Assembly: GCA_028710415.1 (NCBI GenBank)
Contig: JAQTUE010000016.1
Span: 62,001 to 126,000, forward strand
Direction of reading: 5' to 3'
Length of the DNA: 64,000 nucleotides
Source of the DNA: Paludibacter sp.
GTDB taxonomy: Bacteria; Bacteroidota; Bacteroidia; Bacteroidales; Paludibacteraceae
Numbering within the stretch: the stretch's first letter is position 1; each line of letters opens with the position of its first letter. Below are positions 9,136-17,322 of the stretch, in pieces. The notes beneath the pieces are model-generated. The model was not told where the DNA came from. It did not search any database and saw only the letters and a program-made list of their open reading frames with translations. Made by a program: the position numbers and the translations under genes.

Positions 9136-9161
9136 AAATGGTGAGCATACACCCACCATTT
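9136..9161 (-). terminator. Stem-loop downstream of the toxin-immunity remnants
   Basis: AAATGGTG (9136-9143) pairs with CACCATTT (9154-9161) across a 10-base loop. On the minus strand the stem is followed by TCTATTTTTATA. It is a plausible intrinsic terminator for the immunity gene cassette at 9202-9740. Confidence 0.5.
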
Positions 9162-9201
9162 CCCAATCTATTCTTGTAAACTTATATTGATTTACAAGTT
9201 T

Positions 9202-9399
9202 TTATTTTGCCAACGCCAAATCTGATACATTACCGAAAGACGCTTCTCTCAACATCCCGCACCAAATGCTACGCTTCGGTGAACCGAGTATTTTAGTGCC
9301 ATCCGAAGCATACGCTTTTGCGTATTGATATTTGGTCTTGATTTTAATGTCAAAAACGTCAAACAATTGCTACCACTCGTTAAAAACTAATAGTAGCAT
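9202..9399 (-). pseudogene. Small decayed gene after the immunity gene, unrecognised
   Basis: From ATG at 9397-9399 one frame gives MLLLVFNEW, a TAG stop, then about 55 codons of protein-like sequence (QYAKAYASDGTKILGSPKR, SIWCGMLREASFGNVSDL) ending at TAA 9202-9204. It directly follows the DUF2019-like gene. It may be a second immunity gene or a fragment of an Rhs-linked cassette. I do not recognise the family. Confidence 0.35.
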
Positions 9400-9410
9400 T
9401 TCTCGATCTT

Positions 9411-9740
9411 TTATAGCTGTAACATTCCCTTATTCCACATGTCAATAATTGATGTAGCCGTAAGTCCTACTATTTTTTCTGACTGTTTTAGCTTATTCAA
9501 AACGTCGAGTGCAATTTCGTTGTCATTTTTTAGCAAGAAAGTTGCTGACCAAAGTTGTACACTTTCGTTAGGATGATTTATTAGCTCATATAAAACTTCC
9601 CATTTCCTTTCATTTTGTATTTTTTGATAGAGTACAGTCAATTTACTATGCAATTTATTGGCAAGTTTATGATTGCCTTCCTCTATTGCTTCTCCATACT
9701 TTTTAGCATGTTCTATAAAATTGTCTTTAAAATCTTGCAT
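9411..9740 (-). CDS. DUF2019-like immunity protein
   Basis: A 109-residue cytoplasmic, all-helical protein without a signal peptide. The order KYGEAIEEGNHKLANKLHSK, then HPNESVQLWSATFLL, then a terminal IDMWNKGML matches my recollection of the DUF2019 pattern, whose members are usually encoded next to polymorphic toxins and are thought to neutralise them. It starts only 17 bases after the original stop of the nuclease-toxin fragment at 9758, the classic toxin-immunity order. It looks intact although its toxin carries a premature stop. Family call by pattern only; a generic HEAT-like protein is the alternative. Confidence 0.68.
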   Translation of the reverse strand: MQDFKDNFIEHAKKYGEAIEEGNHKLANKLHSKLTVLYQKIQNERKWEVLYELINHPNESVQLWSATFLLKNDNEIALDVLNKLKQSEKIVGLTATSIIDMWNKGMLQL

Positions 9741-9757
9741 ATTGATTTTTAATGATT

Positions 9758-10456
9758 TTAGTTACCAAACCTTTTTAATACATCTAAACCAAATTGGTAT
9801 TGTTCCTGAAAAGGAAGTGTATTTACATAATCCCTCAAAATCATGCTTGAACCAGGCATTTTTGAACTGAAAAAACCAGAAATTTTTGCATGTATTGAAC
9901 CAGCACCATTCGGTAATCTAATAAGATTGCTTTAAGTATGTATAGCTTCTGGGCCAAATTTCGCTATGTTGGATAGATTCTGTTCTACAATATGGTGCCA
10001 TGCCATGCCTTCTCCTGCAGATCCATTGGCTGCTTTAAAAGCTCTAAAACTAGAATACCCTCTTGTTTCAGCCGCCGCTGCTTCTCCCATTCTTGCCAAA
10101 AACGCCGTTTTCCCGGCTTGTCCCAGTCTGCTGGCAGCACCTCCTGTCATTTCGCCACCCGCCAATACCCCTAGAAAATTTCCGGTATAATAGGCAAATT
10201 TTTTGCCGTCTCCGTTTCTTATTGTCGCAAAATAATCATTTGCCAGATTGTTGAATGCTGTGTACGTGTCACCCAGATTTAAAAAAGCATTCCCCATGTC
10301 ATTCAACGTATTCACAGGATGCAAAACCATGTCGCCAACCGAGCCTAAACCATCCGCTAAACCATTTAAACATGCCCCCGGCATCGACATTTCTATCCCC
10401 GGCATTGCCTCTATCTTTATCTCGGAGACGGTTAAGCCTGTAAGCCGAGCCGGCAA
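9758..10456 (-). pseudogene. Rhs-associated C-terminal nuclease-type toxin with in-frame stop
   Basis: The frame stays open back to 10528 with no credible start (the TTG at 10454-10456 is arbitrary), so this is a C-terminal toxin piece cut off from its Rhs shell. A pre-toxin region (LNGLADGLGSVGDMVLHPVN, GNFLGVLAGGEMTGG) leads to AWHHIVEQN and KFGPEAIHT, where TAA at 9932-9934 interrupts the gene. The same frame continues as SNLIRLPNGAGSIHAKISG and LRDYVNTLPFQEQYQFG to TAA at 9758-9760, the expected end of this toxin type. The paired His residues and the conserved tail suggest an HNH/ENDO VII-like nuclease, which is inference. One base change inactivates it. Its upstream part also contains GQFIPIDPPIAELP, shared with the remnant at 8240. 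Confidence 0.72.
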
Positions 10457-10850
10457 CTCAGCTATAGGCGGATCGATTGGGATGAATTGCCCCTCAAAAT
10501 TTTCCCGTCCCTCCGGATATCTATAAACTTAATTAAATGTACAAAAGATCATGCCTGTTGTTGGGATTTTCAATCCCATCTATTTGTATTATAAATACTT
10601 GCAATCAACCAAACTCTTAATTTCAGACCAAAATCACCTAAGCAATCCAATTTCTCCACCATTCCACTACCGTGTCAGTCACAAAACAGACTGCACCTTC
10701 CATGCGATTTTTGATATACATTTTAATGTGAATTTTAACCTTGCAAATATAGTGAAAGTATTTTAATATATGTATTTATCGGATTGCAAATACTAATAAC
10801 ACACAAGTTGGGATAACTTATCCCAGCCACAGGCATCATCATTTTCTTAT

Positions 10851-10934
10851 TTAATGAAGGACACATCCGAAAGGACTGGGATTGTCATGATTATTAGACC
10901 AACCGGCATTGATTAAAGCATTGATACTATAAAA
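10851..10934 (-). pseudogene. C-terminal coding relic, unrecognised
   Basis: A 27-codon open stretch, SINALINAGWSNNH then PSPFGCVLH, ends at TAA 10851-10853 and is closed upstream by another stop. Composition and the defined end look like a leftover protein C-terminus. No family recognised; it may be chance. Confidence 0.25.
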
Positions 10935-11170
10935 TTAAATAATCGCCCTTTTCCGGGTAATTTTCTATCCGGGAGGCTGGTTTTTTATTTCCAACAATTA
11001 TTATTTCATCCGGGCTTCCCTCCCACACCATCCGCCACTTTACCGGCAATACCACTCTTTTCCCGGATACTAAAAGGAATGGGGTATCCTGTCTTCAGGG
11101 GAATTTCGTATTTTTTTAAATTACTCTTACTTGTTACAGAGACATAATTTAGATGTATTAACCTATTAAT

Positions 11171-11232
11171 GATATGATACATCTATGAGATATCTAAGAT
11201 ACATCTAAGATACATCTGAGATACAACTAAAA
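11171..11232. repeat. Short tandem repeats (AGATACATCT type)
   Basis: About five imperfect 10-11 base units based on AAGATACATCT follow each other, then GTGGTGACATCATG. A tract of similar design flanked by a similar GTGACATC motif in inverted orientation is at 60820-60990, on the other side of the hydrolase cluster. Confidence 0.6.
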
Positions 11233-11324
11233 CATCGTGGTGACATCATGAAGACAACTTAAAAACTCGAAAAAACAGGTATAAACAGTCCTAAAACGCA
11301 CGAACATACAATCAAACCAACTCC

Positions 11325-12018
11325 CTATTGAAGCACTATCTGTTTAATTCTTGAATTTACAGAATCTCTCAATATATTCTGACAAATGGCCCAGCGTATT
11401 ACCCATCCCCAAAAATGCCCGGCGCGATCTTTGGGCGCTGTACGGCAGGTAATCATCAGCTGATCTCCGTTTGCAGCAGAATCGTTCCATTTCTTTCCCA
11501 AAACCGAATCGGCTAATTCAGAGGCCGGAACAATAAGAAATTTATACTTCGTGAAATCTGAAGTTTCGGGAATCACAGCTGTGGGAGCACCCAAGGCTTT
11601 TGCCATTTCGAGGAACTTGATTGGATAATTCCAGGCATCCAATTGGAAAGTCTGCTTTTGCCTGTCGATAGCCCGGTAATTTTCGAGATTCCAAAGAATG
11701 GTCGTTGACCGTGCAGTCAGTTTTTCGGGCATCTGTGTCCCCGGTTTGTATTGTTTCCTGAGTTCTTTTATATCCTTCATAAATTGATTATAAACGTCTC
11801 CTCCCTGCGAAGGTGTCACGCCATCCGTCTTAATTACACCCGGCTATTCGTTGATTTGCACTTATATTTAGGTTATACTCATTACTATATGACTTATCTT
11901 TAAAACTATTTACGCGATTTGTCCATTCATTTTTAAATGTAAAGTTCTTCGCTCTTTTTTGAGGATCAATCTTTAGAACTGGTAAAAAGCATATTCTAAA
12001 AAGCCTGCCCATTATCAT
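11325..12018 (-). pseudogene. Frameshifted GH42 beta-galactosidase remnant
   Basis: The open frame from 11819 reads TPSQGGDVYNQFMKDIKELR, LWNLENYRAIDRQKQTFQ, DAWNYPIKFLEMAKALGAP and KYKFLIVPASELAD, matching the barrel end and trimerisation domain of GH42 beta-galactosidases. Upstream, the frame of the 11830-12018 segment ends NQRIAG-CN-stop. Deleting one G from the GGG near 11841-11843 joins it as NQRIAGVIKTDGVTPSQ, so a one-base insertion split the gene. The N-terminal catalytic part is missing, the first 40 residues of the upstream piece look unrelated, and the C-terminus after APKDRAGHFWG is scrambled. It is non-functional. Confidence 0.75.
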
Positions 12019-12164
12019 TAAAAGTAATGTACAATTTCACAGGATCTGAATGATTAATTGCATTAATGGTATGAGTACCCATCGACCATCTAACGTTGCA
12101 TTAGCATCGGGTTGATTAAATTGATAAAGGTTGTTCTTTGCGTTTTATTGGCATATTGCGTTGT

Positions 12165-15100
12165 TTAATTTGATAGAATTATTTTTTTGTAATCAATTGA
12201 ATTTTCCGATTTTAGTTTTGCAATGAATACTCCTTTGGATAAGAAAGAAAGATTAATAACTTGTGAATCACTGCTAATAAAATAGTTGTAAACATTTTTA
12301 CCTTCAAGATTATACACGGATATTGTCCTGTTTTTGCAGTTAACTACGTTTAATACTCCATCGTTCGAAGGGTTTGGATATAGAAACAAATTGCTTTCGG
12401 TATTGTCGTTCAAACCTGTATTGTTTGAAACCACTAACTTGAATGGTATTACCGAGTTTTTATGAGTTGCCACATAAGTTCCTGAATCTGTGAGCTGAAC
12501 ATTTTGCAAATGAATTCGGGCAGTTGTGGCTGTAAATCCATTTGGACCTGTCCATTGCCACGCAGTAGAATCGGAAGATAACGTGCTGAATGATACACTT
12601 CCACCACGAACCATCAGTGCTTTCTCTGTTTGTTGCCATCCTGTTTCATTCATGTTTACCCACGGTTTTGTTGTCGTACTGTCAATCAGGCAATTTACAC
12701 AAAGCGCTTTTATGCAATTAATTGTTACCGATGCCTGATTAATAGTGGTAGCCGATCCATCATATACCCTGAATTCATAAAATCCGGCTTTATTGACGGC
12801 ACTTGTACCTCCGGTTATTGTAACCCTTACATATCTGGCTGCAACCACATTGAAACTGTCCGTTTGATTTTGCAGGTTCTTGGCGTTGCCGGTTTGATCA
12901 ACGGCTAAAATCCAACCTATACTGTCGGTAGAAGCTTCAATTTTATATTTGTAAGCATTTACGGAATTTAGCCATGCTATTTGAGTTTTGTTGATATTGT
13001 AGGTTGAACCTAAATTCACTCCCCACGAATGTCCGGCATTGCCATCGGCGGCACTCCAATAAGAACCGATATTTCCATCATTTCCGTTCCGTGCTACCTT
13101 TTTTTGGTCTGAAATGGAATAGCTTCCGTCGAATAATTTAAACTCAAAGAAACTGGCCCAGCTGTTGCTTACTCCGCCGGTAACTGTTATGCGGACATAC
13201 CGGCAGTTGGCAGTAAAATTATCACTCATAATTTGGGACGAAATGGTGTTTGATGTTTTGTCCAAAGCTAAATTCCATACTGAATTATCAGCTGAAGTTT
13301 CAATTTTGTATTGATACGCATTGTTATGTTCCCATGTTATTTCAGAGCCGATGATAGATTTGAGAGTTCCCAAATCAACCTTCCACCAGTGTCCGGCACT
13401 TCCGTTTGAAGCACACCAACGGGATGACATGTAACCATCGTTTCCTGATGCCGGAGGATTATTCGTTTCATAAGTATCGGCAGTGGCGGTTTTTCCCAAG
13501 GCTACATTAGTCAGCATGTAAATATCTTCCGAATCTGCATTTGAAGGTTTTTGCCACGCAAGGTTAGTCATAACGGATGGAGTTGTTGCAGTAACCGTAA
13601 TCGTTCCTTCGGCACCGGTAGATTGTACTATGGCCAGACCTTTTCCATTGTATACTTGCCGGGTAGATCCTTTAAAAGATTCAATGCTAAGTGGATTTCC
13701 GTTATCTAATCCCACGATTTTACCTGGTCCGGACAGAGAATAGCTTACCTGATTTCCGGCATCGGGGATTAAGGTCCCGTTTACATCTAAAATATTGGTT
13801 TCAATAAACGCCTGATCCATGCTATCAGCCTGAATGATGTCACGATCGGTTTTTAATTCTATTTTCGTTGCATTCCCAGCTGTTGTAATGCTGTCGGTTG
13901 CCACCACTAATCCATTTTTATAGGCATAAGCTATTACTTTTCCGGCAACAAAAGGTATGTTCCACTCAACGTGGTATGGTTTTGCATTTTTTTTGTTTTG
14001 AGTACTGATTTTAGTGCCATTTACGAACAATGAAACACTGTCGCAATTAGAATAAGCCCACACAGGAATCGTACTGTTCGACTCCCAGTTCCAGTGCGGT
14101 AAGAGATGCACCATAGGTTTTGAGGTCCATTGACTTTGATAAAAGTAATAAATATCTTTTGGAAATCCACACATGTCTACAACTCCAAAATACGAACTTT
14201 TAGCCGGCCAGCCGTAAGGAGTCGGTTCACCGATGTAATCGAAGCCTGTCCAGATAAATTGCCCTGCAACAAAGGGTCTTGCCCTGTCGAATTCCCACGC
14301 GTCTTCTGCACTGTGTCCCCACCCGACAACTGAATTGTCGTAATTGGAACATTGCATATCCGTTGCAGTAAGAATATTTTGAGTAGTTGGTAAGTGGTAT
14401 ACGCCACGGGTGCGAACTGCTGACGAAGTTTCACTGCCCATAATTACCCAATTTGGATTTTTTGTATGATCAGTGTCATACGAACCACCTGAAGCATAAT
14501 TATATCCGACAATATCCAACAGCGGTCCTAAAAGCCATTGAGAATTTAGGGCTTGTGTGAGCGGTCGGGTTGCATCATCAGTCCGAACCCATTTAATCAG
14601 ATTTTGTGCAATTCTGAGTCCTGAAGTATCCCCTTGTTGTGGAATTTCATTGCCTATGCTCCACATGACAACACTCGGATGGTTTCTGTCGCGCCGAATC
14701 CAGTCCTGAACATCCTGTTGAGCCCAGATGTCGAAATACTTGCCGTAATCGTTGGTGTTTTTACCCCATTCCCAGCAATCGAAAGATTCATCCATAACTA
14801 TCAATCCTAATCTGTCGCATATTTCGAGCAGTTCAGGAGTTGGTGGGTTGTGGGATGTGCGGATGGCATTACAACCGAACGATTTTAATACTTCTACCTG
14901 TCGTTCCAATGCCCTGTAATTCTGTGCAGCACCTAAACTTCCCAAATCATGATGCATACATACACCATGTAGTTTTATGTTTGTATTGTTCAGCCAAAAA
15001 CCGGTATTTGGATTCAACGTTATTGTACGAATACCAAAAGTGGTCGTGAAGTTATCCAGAATCGTGTTGTTGTCAACAATTTGAGTCTTTATTTTATAGA

Positions 15101-15950
15101 GATAAGGATTTGATAACGACCATAAATAAGGATTTGTAACTTTATAGTTGTACACGTAGGAACTATCTTTGCCGGCAACCAGAGCTATCGGAGCACTTAC
15201 GTTTGTAGTTAAAAGATTCCACGATTGATCGTAAATAGAAGTAATTACCGATACGGTCTTCGCATTTGTCGAATGATTTTGTATTTTGCTGGTTGCAGTA
15301 ATATCGGCTGCTGTAGTGCTAACCGACGAGGTGGTTACAAATGTTCCGCAATAGGCAACGTGCACCTGATCTGTAACCGTAATCCAAACATTCCGGTAAA
15401 TTCCACTGCCCGAATACCATCGGCTGTTCGGCTGTGTATTATCTGCTTTCACAGCAATTACATTCGGTGATGTACCTGTATTAATATAGGGTGTCAGGTC
15501 ATATTCAAACGTGCTGTATCCGTAGGGCCGGGTACCCAGCAGATGCCCGTTTATCCAGACGGTACTGTTCATGTAAACTCCTTCGAATTGAATGGTGATT
15601 CTTTTGCCTGAATAATATTGTGGTAGTGCAAACGATTTTCGATACCAACCTATTCCCCCATCCAAATAACCTCCACCGCCTCCGGCAGCCGAACTTTTGT
15701 TGAACGGAAACTCAATACTCCAGTCGTGAGGAAGCGATAACTGACGCCATGCCGCGTCATTGAAAGCGCTGTTGTTAGCACCTGTTACTTCGCCTAAATG
15801 AAATTTCCAGTTATCGTTAAAACGGATACCCCTTCCCCCGTTAAAAACATCAGAAGCGGGTGTCGGCTCTGAAGCATAAGAAGAAATTATAAACAGTGAA
15901 GTAAGAAGCAAAATAATTAGTAATTTTGAAAAAATAGTTGCATTTTTCAT
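12165..15950 (-). CDS. GH2 beta-galactosidase-type enzyme with two F5/8C domains and T9SS sorting domain
   Basis: A 1261-residue exported exo-glycosidase. Order: signal peptide (1-26), GH2 sugar-binding domain (about 35-205, LPHDWSIE), Ig-like domain (about 205-310), catalytic barrel (about 310-610; acid/base E435 in WSIGNE, nucleophile E507 in MGSETSS), DUF4982-type and GH2 C-terminal Ig domains (about 615-800), two F5/8 type C/CBM32-like domains (about 815-950 and 955-1090; WWKVDLGTL, WGVNLGST), an Ig-like stretch, and a T9SS sorting domain (about 1190-1261, YPNPSNDG to KKIILSN). It is the only GH2 here built for T9SS export, so it would act outside the cell. The family covers beta-galactosidases, beta-glucuronidases and arabinosidases; DUF4982 members are mostly beta-galactosidases. 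Confidence 0.93.
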   Translation of the reverse strand: MKNATIFSKLLIILLLTSLFIISSYASEPTPASDVFNGGRGIRFNDNWKFHLGEVTGANNSAFNDAAWRQLSLPHDWSIEFPFNKSSAAGGGGGYLDGGIGWYRKSFALPQYYSGKRITIQFEGVYMNSTVWINGHLLGTRPYGYSTFEYDLTPYINTGTSPNVIAVKADNTQPNSRWYSGSGIYRNVWITVTDQVHVAYCGTFVTTSSVSTTAADITATSKIQNHSTNAKTVSVITSIYDQSWNLLTTNVSAPIALVAGKDSSYVYNYKVTNPYLWSLSNPYLYKIKTQIVDNNTILDNFTTTFGIRTITLNPNTGFWLNNTNIKLHGVCMHHDLGSLGAAQNYRALERQVEVLKSFGCNAIRTSHNPPTPELLEICDRLGLIVMDESFDCWEWGKNTNDYGKYFDIWAQQDVQDWIRRDRNHPSVVMWSIGNEIPQQGDTSGLRIAQNLIKWVRTDDATRPLTQALNSQWLLGPLLDIVGYNYASGGSYDTDHTKNPNWVIMGSETSSAVRTRGVYHLPTTQNILTATDMQCSNYDNSVVGWGHSAEDAWEFDRARPFVAGQFIWTGFDYIGEPTPYGWPAKSSYFGVVDMCGFPKDIYYFYQSQWTSKPMVHLLPHWNWESNSTIPVWAYSNCDSVSLFVNGTKISTQNKKNAKPYHVEWNIPFVAGKVIAYAYKNGLVVATDSITTAGNATKIELKTDRDIIQADSMDQAFIETNILDVNGTLIPDAGNQVSYSLSGPGKIVGLDNGNPLSIESFKGSTRQVYNGKGLAIVQSTGAEGTITVTATTPSVMTNLAWQKPSNADSEDIYMLTNVALGKTATADTYETNNPPASGNDGYMSSRWCASNGSAGHWWKVDLGTLKSIIGSEITWEHNNAYQYKIETSADNSVWNLALDKTSNTISSQIMSDNFTANCRYVRITVTGGVSNSWASFFEFKLFDGSYSISDQKKVARNGNDGNIGSYWSAADGNAGHSWGVNLGSTYNINKTQIAWLNSVNAYKYKIEASTDSIGWILAVDQTGNAKNLQNQTDSFNVVAARYVRVTITGGTSAVNKAGFYEFRVYDGSATTINQASVTINCIKALCVNCLIDSTTTKPWVNMNETGWQQTEKALMVRGGSVSFSTLSSDSTAWQWTGPNGFTATTARIHLQNVQLTDSGTYVATHKNSVIPFKLVVSNNTGLNDNTESNLFLYPNPSNDGVLNVVNCKNRTISVYNLEGKNVYNYFISSDSQVINLSFLSKGVFIAKLKSENSIDYKKIILSN

Positions 15951-16474
15951 ATGTAAATTTATGTGATTTTTACTCAGATTAAGTAATAAAAGCTATTTAA
16001 GTACTATTATCAACTTGATTTATTTATGTCTAATCAAATTCTATTTTGAAGTCCATTATACCAGGAATCAAAAACTGATAATAATGTTTCATTTTTAAAT
16101 GTTTTAGCTAAGTACATGACAAAAAAAGCAATAATTACAAAATAGATTTATATTGAGTAACTTACAAAGAAAAGACTAACCACAAAAGAATCACAAAAGT
16201 AATTAGATTTTACAAGAAAGAACACGAAAAATGAAAATACTAAAAGCATTTAAAATCTGATATTAAAAACCGAAGGTTCTTATGTGTACTTAATATTGAC
16301 TTTGTTGGAATGTAAGCTTAACTTTTGTGATTCTTTTGTAACTTTTGTGGTGATATTTTGCTTTAATATATTTATTTTGTGTCTGTTAGTGATGATACTA
16401 TTTTTTGTCCTGTACTTAGATGTTTTAGTTTTACTTTTAGACTTTATGAGTTGCTTTCATTTTTATAAAAGCGG
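15951..16474. other. AT-rich upstream region of the GH2 gene
   Basis: No gene is evident. The region contains the promoter area of the GH2 at 12165 and a pair of 19-base perfect inverted repeats (16182-16200 and 16321-16339). The 81-codon open frame on the plus strand at 16284 is low-complexity, Leu/Phe-rich and unlikely to be real. Confidence 0.5.
16182..16339. repeat. 19-bp perfect inverted repeats flanking 120 bases
   Basis: ACAAAAGAATCACAAAAGT at 16182-16200 recurs as its exact reverse complement at 16321-16339. A partial further copy, ACTTTTGTGG, is at 16341-16350. The pair lies 230-390 bases upstream of the GH2 start codon. It could form a long cruciform or be the footprint of an inversion. 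Confidence 0.7.
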
Positions 16475-17040
16475 TCAATATCCCGCTTTCGGTATTGTGT
16501 CTAATGAGCATCTGCTCATGAGGTTTTGAAACAGCTTCTTGATTTGAACATCTTTTTCATGTATTGGAGGATTGGCTATCGGGTAAATGTTTATTTCAGA
16601 AGTGTTATTTTGTGAAACAACTGTTACTGCCAATAAACGGGCTGGTTTTTGACAACAATACAAATCAAAATACGACTCCACATCCTTAATCTATAGGAAA
16701 TTGAATTGTCAACAGTAGTAAAGTCCGTTTGTTCAATTGAGTATTCATTTAAATTAATATTAGATGATGACGTCCATTCGGATAGGAAAGAGTTATAAAA
16801 GTTACCCTTTTTCTTTATTTACAATGAGCGAATTGCCATTTGTAAAATGTTCTTTGGGAACACTCATCTCCCATAACTTTTTTATTTCAAGAGTTCGTTC
16901 ATTGATTTTATACAGGTCATAATAATTGCCAGGGAAACTCTTCCTGATTCCCCAACCCTGCTTTGTATAAATACATAGCAGAAAGCCACTTGTTCTGCCT
17001 GTCAGGTTGGACTGGCATTAGGTATTCATTCGTTATACTT
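16475..17040 (-). pseudogene. Decayed hypothetical gene with several frameshifts
   Basis: Reading leftward from about 17040, protein-like segments follow one another in shifting frames: NEYLMPVQPDRQNKWLSAMY, then WGIRKSFPGNYYDLYKINER and LWEMSVPKEHFTNGNSL, then YNSFLSEWTSSSNINLNEY, then YFDLYCCQKPARLLAVTVVS to PKAGY and a stop at 16475. At least three frameshifts are needed to join about 190 residues. I do not recognise the family. The gene is clearly dead and has no homologue in the window. Confidence 0.55.
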
Positions 17041-17322
17041 TACCTATAAAGGGCATTCCACGGGGGTATCCAGAGCAAGTGCAGAAGCAGTAAAAAAAAA
17101 GGAAAGACACAATTTCTTGCGTCTTTTCTACTTCTAAATATGCAAGGCATGCCTGCTTTAAACTATGACAAATCGAAAAGACGCTTCGCCTAACAACCAC
17201 TACGTGTCCAGGTTTATAGAAGAACCTTAATTCACTGGATTTTCAATATATCAACAACAAAAAAGGATATCATCTTAATTTTGCAGTTATTTTATTATAA
17301 TCTTTAAAAAAAGGACACTTCT

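Larger units (their letters stand above)
10529..11324. other. Intergenic region with relics and short repeats
   Basis: About 800 bases with no intact gene. It includes an inverted repeat GGGATAACTTATCCC near 10810-10825, a short coding relic at 10851-10934, and a direct-repeat tract at 11171-11232. It separates the Rhs remnants from the GH42 remnant. Confidence 0.5.

Noticed and set aside
9966..10526. Several plus-strand open frames of 60-92 codons
   Set aside because: They are antisense shadows of the GC-richer toxin fragment on the minus strand, which has recognisable motifs.
10551..10766. 71-codon plus-strand open frame
   Set aside because: No start signal, no homology pattern, and every other gene in the window is on the minus strand.
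8240..12018. Active mobile element or intact Rhs toxin system
   Set aside because: No transposase, integrase or terminal repeats are visible, and every large component is truncated or frameshifted; only the immunity gene looks complete.
16284..16529. 81-codon plus-strand open frame, hydrophobic
   Set aside because: Low-complexity Leu/Phe/Val sequence spanning an inverted-repeat arm and the end of a pseudogene on the other strand; composition is explained by T-rich DNA.
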